From assembly GCA_029262065.1 (NCBI GenBank), contig JAJDAC010000036.1:33563-97562 (forward strand): a DNA stretch of 64,000 bases. The letters are read 5' to 3'. The notes under the pieces were generated by a model. It was not told the origin of the DNA and searched no databases. It saw nothing but the letters and a program-made list of their open reading frames with translations. The stretch is from Candidatus Krumholzibacteriota bacterium (GTDB taxonomy: Bacteria; Krumholzibacteriota; Krumholzibacteriia; JAJRXK01). The position numbers and the translations under genes were made by a program. Positions 1-9,200 of the stretch are shown here, in pieces; position 1 is the stretch's first letter; each line of letters opens with the position of its first letter.

Positions 1-104
1 ACGTGGAGTATAGGGCATAGTTACTCCTAAGTCATGGCTCTAGATTGGATGGCAGGCAGGGGGACGACCCCCCGGCTCCACCAACCGCCCCGGGGAGGGC
101 CATC

Positions 105-953
105 ATGAAAAGCGCGACCACAACCAACTCGAACATCACGCTCGTTACCGGCGGCACCGGCAAGACGGGGCGCCGAATCGTCCAGGGCTTGAAAGCGCTG
201 GGCCGACCCACGCGAGTCGGTTCGCGATCGGCCGACATTCCTTTCGACTGGAACGATCCGGCCACGTGGGCCCCGGTGCTGGAAGGCGTTTCGTCCGTCT
301 ACATTGCCTACCAGCCCGACCTGGCCGTGCCCGCGGCCCCCGATACCATCCGTGCCTTCACCCGCCAAGCGGTGGATGCAGGCGTACGCCGCTTGGTGCT
401 TCTTTCGGGTCGTGGCGAACGCGAGGCCGAGCGAAGCGAGCGCATCGTGCGGGAAGCTGGCGTGGAGTGGACCATCTTACGCGCCAGCTGGTTCGCCCAG
501 AACTTCAGCGAAGGCTTCATTCGCGACCTGGTCATGGGCGGCACGGTCGCGCTGCCGGCGGACGATGTGCGTGAACCATTCGTCGATGTCGACGACATTG
601 CCGAGGTTGCCGTGGCGGCTCTGACCGAGCCCGGTCATGCCGGGGAACTCTACGAGATCACGGGCCCCCGACTCATGACCTTCGCGGACACGGTCGCTGA
701 AATACAGCGTCAAACTGGACGCAGTGTTCAGTACGCACCCATCTCGTTGGACTCGTTCACGAGCGCCCTGGCCGAGCAACAGGTTCCGGCCGACTACGTG
801 TCGCTCCTGAGCTACCTTTTCACCGAAGTGCTTGATGGTCGCAACTCGAGTGTGACCGACGGTGTGCAGCGAGCGCTGGGTCGAGAGCCCCGTGACTTCG
901 CCAAGTACGTACAGACCGCGGCGGCGGCAGGCGCCTGGACCCAGGGGGAGTGA
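105..953 (+). CDS. NmrA-like NAD(P)-binding oxidoreductase/sensor
   Basis: The 282-residue product is an atypical short-chain dehydrogenase of the NmrA/YtfG type. The N-terminal dinucleotide-binding loop TGGTGKTG (residues 15-22) matches TGxxGxxG. The later motif WTILRASWFAQNF is typical of NmrA-like proteins that bind NAD(P)H either as quinone reductases or as redox-sensing regulators. No classical YxxxK catalytic pair is evident, so the reaction cannot be assigned. The protein is cytosolic, with no signal peptide. I chose the ATG at 105 because GGGAGGG lies 5-6 bases upstream, although the frame is open to position 45. It stands alone and converges on the minus-strand kinase gene. The fold is clear; the substrate is unknown. 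Confidence 0.85.
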   Translation: MKSATTTNSNITLVTGGTGKTGRRIVQGLKALGRPTRVGSRSADIPFDWNDPATWAPVLEGVSSVYIAYQPDLAVPAAPDTIRAFTRQAVDAGVRRLVLLSGRGEREAERSERIVREAGVEWTILRASWFAQNFSEGFIRDLVMGGTVALPADDVREPFVDVDDIAEVAVAALTEPGHAGELYEITGPRLMTFADTVAEIQRQTGRSVQYAPISLDSFTSALAEQQVPADYVSLLSYLFTEVLDGRNSSVTDGVQRALGREPRDFAKYVQTAAAAGAWTQGE

Positions 954-986
954 CGTGCAACCTGGTGTTCGTAAGGGTCGGAAGGC

Positions 987-2960
987 TCACGGAAGGCGAA
1001 TTCCGCCGGGGTGGTGGGACTCCCACCACCGGCGGGCTGAATGCTGGGTCCACGCGGACGTCTGTGAGCATGCCGCAAGCCGTCGCTCGAGTTCCGGCGC
1101 ATCGCGTGGCCGATCGTCGGGGCGCTTCTGCAAGCACCACATGACTATCGATTCCAGGTCTTCGGGAATGTCCAGTTCAGAGAGAGCGGAGGGCGCTCTT
1201 GGCGCCTGGTCTACATGGGCAACCATCATGGCGATAGGAGTCTTGCCGTCGAAGACCGTTCGCCCGGTAAGCAGCCAGTAGGCGACGCAACCCAACGAAT
1301 AGATGTCAGAGCGTGCATCGACGTCGGCGGCGCGCGCGGCCGTCTCAGGTGCGCAGAATGCGGGGGTGCCGGCAAAGGCACCGAGACCAAGGGCGGTTGT
1401 GCCACCGTCGTAGTTCTGGCTACGGACCAGGCCGAAGTCGAGGATCTTCACGAAGTCGTACTCGAGCCCATGGTGGCAAAGGTAGATGTTGGCGGGCTTG
1501 ATGTCGCGGTGCACCAGGCCCGCCGAATGCGCCTCGGCCAACGAGTGGCAGGCTTGTCGTAGGATATGGGTCACACGGGAGGGCTCGATGGGGCCCTCGT
1601 GTTCCACGAGTGTTTCCAGGTCCAGTCCATTCAAAAGTTCCATGACGTAGTAGAACTCGCCCCGGTCGGTGTGACCGAAATCATAAACCTTGATGGTGTG
1701 GGCTGAATGCAGAGCCGCGGTGGCCTTCGCTTCCCGCTCGAACTGTTTCATGAGCAACCGATGCTGCGATCCATCTGCACCGTTCTTGGCATTGGGTCGG
1801 ATGAGTTTGATGGCCGCGGGGCGGGCGAGCATCCGGTGCTCGGCCTGATAGACGATTCCCATGCCGCCCTCGCCCAGGCGCCGTCCCAGTCGGTACTGGC
1901 CCAACTCCATGGCTTCGTCGACGCGCTTGCGCAATTGACCGATCTGCAGCAACGCGCCCGATGCAAATGCCGCGGCTACACCCAGCAGAATCCCCGCCAC
2001 CCACAGAGCCACCGGTCCGCGACCTTGAGCCCAGGACGATCCGGGCAGGGGGGCCATACGTATGGAGTAGCGTCGATCCGCGAACGAAAATTCTCGCGTC
2101 CACGCGGCTTCCAGGTCCAGGCCCGGCTTGTCAATTGAGCTTGAGAACAGAACCTGTTTACCCTCGGGAGCGGACTCGTCGCGCAGCAGCACGTGGATTC
2201 CCTCGGTGCCGCCGCCGGCGATGGCTTCGCGGACGCCGGCGTCCAATCGCAGAAGCACGGCCACCAGCCCGAGAAACTCCCTGTCCGGTGAGCCGCCAAC
2301 TTGCTTGAATACCGGTTCGTACCCAATGACCGAGAATACGTCGTGGGGATCCTCGATCAGACTGTATCGCTCCGATGCCGTGGGGCTTCCGCTGTCACGA
2401 GCTCGAAACGACTCGTCGCCACGTTCGGGGTTGCCGGTCACGTCCAGTCCAAGCACCACCGGCTCGAGCGGCTCCATATATAAGATCGGCAGATAGTCGG
2501 GCCGACGTTCAGCCGCAATCAGCTTTGCCTCGGCATCTTTCTGCTGTACCCGGAATTCTGGAAATCCTTCCGCTCGGACAACGGTCTCCAGGCTGTCGCG
2601 GGCGGAGTCTCTGATCATTGGCATCCACTCGAATGCGTAGATGCTGGGGTGACGTTCGACGATGGGCCGCACGAACGTGGCAAATTCTTGCCGCGACACC
2701 TCCGCTGATGAAAGAAACAGTGCAGCTACCGAGCCCAGGAGATCCATTGCAACACCGAAATGGGTCTCGACGGCAAACGCCACCTGTTGCGCCTGCAGTA
2801 TGAATTCTTCGCGCTTTTCGAGCCGGTCGCGTCCGCGAAAAGCTCCGAACAGGAGAGTTGAGAGCAGGGCGATGACCAGGAATACGCTTACGGGACCGAT
2901 GATTCTCCACGGTCTCGCAGGATCGGCCGCGTGGCTCGGCTGGCCGAGTCGGGGGCGCAA
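987..2960 (-). CDS. membrane Ser/Thr protein kinase with CHASE sensor domain
   Basis: This 657-residue receptor-like kinase has a transmembrane helix at about 20-42, an extracytoplasmic region at about 60-310 that looks like a CHASE ligand-binding domain (YAFEWMPMI and the YLPILYMEPLE-type core), a second helix at about 317-340 and a Hanks-type kinase domain at about 356-625. The catalytic residues are present: glycine loop GEGGMG (363-368), Lys in AAIKL (about 384), HRDIKPAN (484-491), DFG (508-510) and GTPAFCAPE. CHASE domains usually sit on histidine kinases or cyclases, so fusion to a Ser/Thr kinase is uncommon. The start at 2960 is TTG with no good ribosome site. An in-frame CTG at 2978 has AGGAG six bases upstream and may be the true start. 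A TGATAGTGT extended -10-like element lies at 3015-3023. Confidence 0.88.
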   Translation of the reverse strand: MRPRLGQPSHAADPARPWRIIGPVSVFLVIALLSTLLFGAFRGRDRLEKREEFILQAQQVAFAVETHFGVAMDLLGSVAALFLSSAEVSRQEFATFVRPIVERHPSIYAFEWMPMIRDSARDSLETVVRAEGFPEFRVQQKDAEAKLIAAERRPDYLPILYMEPLEPVVLGLDVTGNPERGDESFRARDSGSPTASERYSLIEDPHDVFSVIGYEPVFKQVGGSPDREFLGLVAVLLRLDAGVREAIAGGGTEGIHVLLRDESAPEGKQVLFSSSIDKPGLDLEAAWTREFSFADRRYSIRMAPLPGSSWAQGRGPVALWVAGILLGVAAAFASGALLQIGQLRKRVDEAMELGQYRLGRRLGEGGMGIVYQAEHRMLARPAAIKLIRPNAKNGADGSQHRLLMKQFEREAKATAALHSAHTIKVYDFGHTDRGEFYYVMELLNGLDLETLVEHEGPIEPSRVTHILRQACHSLAEAHSAGLVHRDIKPANIYLCHHGLEYDFVKILDFGLVRSQNYDGGTTALGLGAFAGTPAFCAPETAARAADVDARSDIYSLGCVAYWLLTGRTVFDGKTPIAMMVAHVDQAPRAPSALSELDIPEDLESIVMWCLQKRPDDRPRDAPELERRLAACSQTSAWTQHSARRWWESHHPGGIRLP

Positions 2961-3149
2961 ACGGCGGGAACTACTCAGGGCTTTCTCCTGGTTCGGTGGA
3001 AAATGTCACGTCTGACACTATCACAGGAACGGTCCTTTCGCGCACCCCGACCAGCTGGGTGGTCTGATCACACAATCGCCCTAGAGCGGTCGCCCGCCCG
3101 CCCGGTACGCTTCGCGCATTCTCCGAAGCATCCAAGGAGGGCGTGTGAC

Positions 3150-4103
3150 ATGACCAGACAATCAATCTTGCCAACCTATACACTTCTACTCGCCGTGATC
3201 TTCGTCGTGGGGTTGTGCTCGTCGGGCATGGCGTACGACCAGTGGTCAACCAATGGTGGTGCCACGAACTGTGGCACCTGCCATGGCGACTTTCGCTCAA
3301 ACTCCTACACCTCTACTGTCGACGGGCTGTCTTGGGGAAATCTTCATAACATCCACCGCTCCGACATGCTCAGTGGCGATTGTGACACTTGTCATAACAG
3401 TGCAGATGATTTCCCGGTGTTCCTGGACTCTTCCGCCGGCGGCGACGGTCTCGCGGCCATTTCGTGCGCGGGCTGCCACGGTCGGGCCGAAGACAACACC
3501 GCCGCCAACCCCGAGGTTGGTACCGGTGGACGAAGTGGTTACGGGGCTGGCTTGCGGCAGCATCATTTCCGCACCGGTGTGACCGTGTGTACCGACTGCC
3601 ACCTTGATGCAGACCCGGCGAACTACACCACGGTGCATGAGAGCGTCCTACCTCCGTACTACGCCAACCCCGGCATTGGCCATCCGGCCATGCCGAACGA
3701 TCCCTGCAACGACAACGGCAGTGAGGACTTTGCGGGCGCGACGATAGGCCTCGACAACGACGGTGATGATACCTATGACATGGTCGATGGCGACTGCGAC
3801 GTCACGGCCACACCACCGATTCCGCAGATTGCGGCGCTGTCACAGAACGCCCCGAATCCGTTCAACCCGGTGACCGAGATTCGCTACACCGTGTTGCTAC
3901 CAGGATGGGTTGGGATTCGTGTCTACGACGGAGCGGGGCGCCTGGTCCGCACGCTGGTCGGATCCGTTCACGATGATGCCGGAGAGTTCTCAGTGGTCTG
4001 GGATGGTCGCGATTCGGGCGGGCGCCCGCAACCCAGTGGGGTCTACTACTACCGGCTGGACGGTGAAGGTGTGGCGGTTCGCAAGATGGTGCTCATCAGG
4101 TAG
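3150..4103 (+). CDS. secreted tetrahaem cytochrome c with C-terminal FlgD-like Ig domain
   Basis: The 317-residue protein has a signal peptide (about 1-28, ending SSGMA). It then carries four CXXCH haem-binding motifs (CGTCH, CDTCH, CAGCH, CTDCH) within about the first 155 residues. The last 85 residues form an FlgD-type Ig module that begins APNPFNPVTEIRY and ends in a beta hairpin with SGVYYYRL. That module in FCB bacteria is commonly found at the ends of secreted or surface-anchored proteins and acts as a sorting or assembly domain. The inferred role is extracellular or surface electron transfer, or haem carriage; the redox partner is unknown. A region between the haems and the Ig domain is rich in Asp and Asn and may bind calcium. 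The ATG at 3150 has AAGGAGG upstream (3134-3140). Confidence 0.85.
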   Translation: MTRQSILPTYTLLLAVIFVVGLCSSGMAYDQWSTNGGATNCGTCHGDFRSNSYTSTVDGLSWGNLHNIHRSDMLSGDCDTCHNSADDFPVFLDSSAGGDGLAAISCAGCHGRAEDNTAANPEVGTGGRSGYGAGLRQHHFRTGVTVCTDCHLDADPANYTTVHESVLPPYYANPGIGHPAMPNDPCNDNGSEDFAGATIGLDNDGDDTYDMVDGDCDVTATPPIPQIAALSQNAPNPFNPVTEIRYTVLLPGWVGIRVYDGAGRLVRTLVGSVHDDAGEFSVVWDGRDSGGRPQPSGVYYYRLDGEGVAVRKMVLIR

Positions 4104-4245
4104 TCCATCCCGAACGTCGTCCCAGCCGAAATCAGTGATTGCTTTGGGACCGCGCCGGTTTCGGCGACGGTCCCCTTGTTTCTGTGATGCCCTGGCGGGC
4201 AACCGTGTACACTGTTCGCTTACCTTTCCCAGCGGATCAGTGCGC

Positions 4246-5892
4246 ATGATTGCCCTCAGCAACATCTCCAAGCAGTACGGTCGACAGATTCTCTTCGTCG
4301 AGGCGTCGCTGCAATTGAACCCCGGCGAAAAAGTCGGCCTGGTCGGCCCCAATGGTGCGGGCAAAACCACCATATTCCGACTCATTACCGGCGATGAATC
4401 GCCCGACGAGGGTACCGTCGCGGTTCCCAAACGTCTTAGCGTGGGCTATTTCCGCCAGGACCTTGGCGAACTGTCTGGCCGATCCGTTCTGGACGAGACC
4501 ATTTCTGGAGGCGGTGAAGCGGGCCGCCTGCACGATGAGTTGAAAGAGCTCGAAGGAAAGCTGGCTGCCCCCGACTCCGATCCGGACCCCGACCAAACCC
4601 TGGCGCGTTTCGGCGAAGTACTTGAGGCCTACTCGCATGGTGGCGGTTACGAACTCGACGCGCGGGCGCGACGGATTCTGTCCGGGCTGGGCTTTTCCGA
4701 CGACCAGCTCGAAGGCGACGTGGGTGAGCTGTCGGGCGGCTGGAAGATGCGCGTGGGCATGGCGCGAATCCTCCTGGGCAAGCCCGAAGTCCTTCTCATG
4801 GATGAGCCCACCAACCATCTTGATATCGAGTCCATCATCTGGCTTGAAAGATTCCTGTCCGACTACTCCGGCATTCTACTGATGACCTGCCATGACAAGG
4901 ACTTCATGAACCGTGTGGTGTCGCGCATCATCGACGTGGACGCGGGCGAGTTTGTTTCCTACACGGGCACCTACGATCACTTCACGCGCCAGCGCGCGCT
5001 GGCCGCGGCCAACCGAGAGGCGGCCCACGCTCGTCAACAGTCCATGCTGGCCAAGGAGCGGCGGTTCGTGGAGCGTTTCGCGACGCACGCGTCAAAGGCG
5101 GCTCAGGTCCAGAGCCGGGTCAAGAAACTGGAAAAGATCGAGCTGGTGGAGCCCCCACGGCAGCGCAAGGTGGTGGAGTTCAAGTTTCGACAGCCACCAC
5201 GCTCGGGCGAAAACGTGGTCGAGCTGAAGGGCGTGGCCAAGGCCTACGGGGAGAACGTCCTGTACGAGGATTTCGATCTCAAGATTCGACGCAACGAACG
5301 CTGGTGCGTCATGGGCCGAAACGGGGCGGGTAAGACAACACTTCTGAAAATGGTGGCCGGCGCTTTGACTCCTGACGCGGGCACCGTGCAGTTGGGCGCG
5401 TCGTTGAAACTTGGTTACTTCGCGCAGCAGTCGCTGGACCTGCTGGATCCTCAGCTCACCGTTTTCGATCAGGTACAGAACATGTTTCCCGCTGAAGGAC
5501 AAGGCTCGTTGCGAACCCTATTGGGCGCGTTCCAATTCAGCGGTGGTGACGTCGAGAAACCCATTCGCGTGCTATCGGGCGGTGAAAAGACGCGGCTTGT
5601 GCTGGCCCAGATGCTGTTCGACCCACCAAATTTTCTGGTGCTCGATGAGCCCACGAATCACCTGGACCTGGAAACGAAGGAAATGCTGGTCGAGGCTCTG
5701 GTGGCGTTCGAGGGGACCATGCTGTTCGTGAGCCATGATCGCACGTTCCTGCGCGGCCTGAGCAACCGCGTGCTGGAACTGCGCCCCGGTGATGGAGAAA
5801 CAATTCCGGCCGAGGCCCCGTTGTTGTACGAAGGAACCTATTCCGAGTTCGTGCAAAGTACGGGAAGTGAGGCGGCAGGTGTACACCGCTAG
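4246..5892 (+). CDS. ABC-F family ATPase (EttA/Uup/YbiT-like)
   Basis: The 548-residue cytosolic protein has two ABC ATPase domains in tandem and no membrane segment, which defines the ABC-F family. These proteins act on the ribosome in translation control or antibiotic protection. Visible motifs are Walker A GPNGAGKT (34-41) and GRNGAGKT in the second half, signatures LSGGWKMR and LSGGEKTR, and two DEPTNHLD Walker B segments. A charged interdomain linker rich in Arg and Lys follows the first domain, as expected for the ribosome-contacting arm. The ATG at 4246 starts directly in the conserved MIALSNISKQYG segment; a GTG lies six bases earlier. A weak -10-like TACACT lies at 4208-4213. The substrate is the ribosome by family knowledge; the exact subfamily is not resolved. 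Confidence 0.93.
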   Translation: MIALSNISKQYGRQILFVEASLQLNPGEKVGLVGPNGAGKTTIFRLITGDESPDEGTVAVPKRLSVGYFRQDLGELSGRSVLDETISGGGEAGRLHDELKELEGKLAAPDSDPDPDQTLARFGEVLEAYSHGGGYELDARARRILSGLGFSDDQLEGDVGELSGGWKMRVGMARILLGKPEVLLMDEPTNHLDIESIIWLERFLSDYSGILLMTCHDKDFMNRVVSRIIDVDAGEFVSYTGTYDHFTRQRALAAANREAAHARQQSMLAKERRFVERFATHASKAAQVQSRVKKLEKIELVEPPRQRKVVEFKFRQPPRSGENVVELKGVAKAYGENVLYEDFDLKIRRNERWCVMGRNGAGKTTLLKMVAGALTPDAGTVQLGASLKLGYFAQQSLDLLDPQLTVFDQVQNMFPAEGQGSLRTLLGAFQFSGGDVEKPIRVLSGGEKTRLVLAQMLFDPPNFLVLDEPTNHLDLETKEMLVEALVAFEGTMLFVSHDRTFLRGLSNRVLELRPGDGETIPAEAPLLYEGTYSEFVQSTGSEAAGVHR

Positions 5893-5896
5893 AATC

Positions 5897-6274
5897 ATGG
5901 TTTGGGCGCTATTGCTGATTCCGGGCGCGGCCTTGGGGGCTATGTCGTTCGGGGGTCTGAACTCAGCTTGCTTCGGCCTCGAAGCCCATGAGAGCTTCGG
6001 TGGCATCGGCATGCAGTCGCCGGCCATGCATCCGGTTGACGACCTGTTCAGTCGCTACCGCAAAGCGCCCAAGCGTGATATGAAGATCTTCTTGAGTACG
6101 GGCACCAAGAGCGACAACGAAGGACGAACCCGAACACTGAAGGGAATTCTTCAGCACAAGGGTTACGCGATCCACTACGTGGAGGTTCCGTACGGTCACA
6201 ATTGGAACAACTGGGGTCCGTTGCTTGACGACGCGCTCATCTATTTCTTCGGAACGGAAAACAGCACCAGGTAG
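5897..6274 (+). pseudogene. C-terminal remnant of an esterase (enterochelin esterase/esterase D-like)
   Basis: The 125 residues resemble only the second half of an alpha/beta-hydrolase esterase. A nucleophile-elbow-like stretch LGAMSFGG sits almost at the N terminus. It is followed by the FGGIGMQSPA helix-strand segment, a strand with FLSTGTKSDNEGR, and the C-terminal GHNWNNWGPLLDDAL block that carries the family histidine. The upstream strands needed to complete the fold are missing, because the preceding bases encode the end of the ABC-F gene four bases away. I infer a 5' deletion that fused the esterase tail to the ABC-F 3' end. A small expressed protein from the ATG at 5897 cannot be excluded, but it should be unable to fold as an esterase. 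It converges on lhr with a gap of four bases. Confidence 0.6.
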
Positions 6275-6278
6275 CGGG

Positions 6279-9200
6279 TCAGGCGCTCGACGATCTCGAG
6301 ATTTCGAGCCCGCGGTACGTGTTGGCAAAGCCGCAGTCACGCATGAGCGTCAGGTACCGCGACTCGCTCACGGGCTGTCCGTCGACTTCCTGCACCAGGA
6401 GGCGCCGCTTTCCCACTGCGCCGGGAAGTCGCTCCAACGCCGCGAATGCTGCCGCCAACGATTCCGGGGCGGGGCGTCCGGGTATGGGAAATGTGAGCAA
6501 TTGACGGCCGCCGGGCCCGACCCACAACACTGGATAGCCGCCCAACATCAACACCCATGCTCCCGATATGCGCCGCGGTCGGGCACCATTGGCGTGTTCG
6601 TTCTCGGGCCACGGCAACAATGAGCCGTACGGATTGGCCGGATCGACCGCGGCGGTCATGACCACATCTTTCGCGGTCCATCGTTCATCGCCGTCTTCAT
6701 CGGGTCGCGATGCCCGCAGCCGATCCACCGCGCCCGCGTGCGCGAATTGAGCCCCCGACAGGCCCTCGACGAAGTAGCCTCGTCGAACCTGGCCAGCTTC
6801 TTCCATGGCGCGCAGTACTTTATATATGGAAGTGAATCCGCCCACGATATCTTCCGCGTGGGCCGCCTCGCGGCTCACCACGCCGTACCTTTCCAACAGC
6901 CCCTGTGCTCGGGCCAGTGCGCGCTCGGTATCGGACACTTCGTCCCGCACCAATTTCCCCACCAACGACCAGCGGCCTCCGGCCACGGGGTTGCGAAGCG
7001 GAGTACGTCGCCGTCCTGACATCCTTCGGGGGGGCATGCGCCGGGCCGGGCGACGAAGCTGATGTAGGGGAGCCAGAGTGTCGTTGGAGATATAGCCGTT
7101 CCATACCAGATCCCACAACGCCGCGTGGAATTCTTCGGTCGTGGCCGTGGTGTCCTTGAGAACCACCGACTGGATCTCACTTTGGAACGAAGCGCCCATG
7201 TCACTTAGAACGCGCAGAATCGTGGCCTGAACCGCCCCCCCGTGGGGATCTTCGTTGGGCTTGGGGACCAGCGCCGCGGCGTGTGCGCGCAGATACAACG
7301 AAACGCGTCCGTTGCGGGCGCCCAAGGCTCCACGCCCGACCCATACCACCGCGCCCGAAGCACATAGGGCATCGAGCTGATCGAGCGTGAAACGGGGCAC
7401 GCGCTGGGGAAAGACCACGTCGGCCAGGTCGGTCCAGGGCAGCGCCACGCCTTCGAGTTGCGCCACCGCGTCGAGCAACGACGTAGAGCCAGGTTGTGAC
7501 GTTGCGATGCCATGCCACTGCGGCAAGAACGTGCCCAGGGTACGTGCGTCGACCGGCGCGACCTCGCGGCGAAGGAGGGCCAGCGTTCTGCGTTTCAACC
7601 GTCGCAATACTTCGGCGTCGCAGATATCGGTCGCCACACCTCCGGGCCGGATCTCGCCGCGGACCAGAACGCCCTGTTGCTCCAGGTGGGTCAAGGTGGG
7701 CTCCAGCTGCTTGGTGGCCAGGCGATATCGACCGGCCAGTTCTTGCAGCAGAAACGGTCCGTGGTGTCGCGCGAAACGCCGAACGATCTGTTCCAACGGT
7801 TGATCCACCACGGAAAGGTACGCGTCGGGCAAGCCAGCTGGAGGCATGCAGCCCAGGGCATCGCGATAGAGTCCGGCGTCTTCGGCGGCGATCCATCGAA
7901 GATCGCCAGCCACCGCAATGCTCACGGCCCGTCGCTCGTGTTCCAGTTGTTTCAACCAAGGCCGAGGATCACCCACGCTTCGATCTTCTATTTCCGCCGG
8001 CGTGAGATCGCCCAGGCGCCGCAGGAGGTCCTGCAGTTCGTCGGCGTCGCGTGCTTTCCGATTGTCGGCCAGGTGCTGGAGTTCCAGCTCCATCTGTATC
8101 AGCACGTCGCGATCGATGAGTTCGCGTAACTCTTCTTGCCCCAACAATTCTCCCAGCAACGCGCGGTCAACCGACAGTGCCTGCGCCCGCCGTTCGGCAA
8201 TGGGAGAATCTTGTTCGTACATGTAGGCGGCTACGTAGGCAAACACCAGCGAGCGTGCGAATGGCGAGGCCGAAGGCGTTTCGACTTCGTGCACAAGGAT
8301 TTCACGTGAGCGAATGTCGCGTAGCAACGTACGTAGTGCGGGCAGATCGAACACGTCGCGCATGGCCTGACGATAGGTCTCCAGCACCATGGGAAACGCG
8401 GGGTAGTTGCGCACGGTGGCCAGTAGCTGCTGCGCTTTCAGTCGTTGTGCCCACAATGGCGAACGTTGCGTGGGCCGTCGCCGGGGCATCAGCAACGAAC
8501 GGACGGCGTTCTCGCGAAACAGGCCGGCGAACATGGCGGTGTCCGATAGTTGCGCGGTAAGAAGATCCTCGATTTCATCGGGGTCGGGGAAGAGCTGGTC
8601 GACCTCGGGAAGTTCTTCGGTGTCGGCGAACCGCAGTACGATGCCATCTTCGGAGTACATGAGCTGCGTTTCGAAGCCATTGGCGCTCGACAGTTGGTGC
8701 TGGATAGCCATGGCCCAGGGCGCGTGCAGGCGCGCACCGAATGGCGTGAGTATGCAAACCCGCCAATCGCCCAACTCGTCGCGGAAGCGCTCCACGCAGA
8801 TCTGACGATCAGTAGGCAGCACGTCGCAGTGTTCGCGTTGGGCTTTGATGTAGGCCGCCAGGTTCTCGGCCGCGAATCGATCCAGAGGGGTTTGCCGAGC
8901 GACGAAGTTGACCAGGCGATCGCCCCGCTGGGTCGACGCCTTGCGCAGGAAACGACCAATCGCGCGGCCGACCTCGATGGGTCGGCCGGGACCTTCGCCT
9001 CGCCAGAACGGGAGTCGACCCTGTTCGCCCGGAGCGGGCGTTACCACCACGCGATCTCGCGTGACTTCTTCGACCCGCCAGGTGGTTGCTCCCAGCACGA
9101 TGTGTTCACCGGTCTGCGTTTCGAAGACCATCTCTTCGTCGAGCTCGCCAATGCGTGGACCATCCACGCCGATATGTACGCCGTAGTTGCCGCGATCGGG

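Noticed and set aside
3910..4245. 112-residue N-terminal extension of the ABC-F frame
   Set aside because: It overlaps the 3' end of the tetrahaem cytochrome gene and the intergenic space; the ABC domain begins right at ATG 4246.
7512..8129. 205-codon frame opposite lhr
   Set aside because: It lies fully within the antisense of the helicase gene and has no recognisable features.
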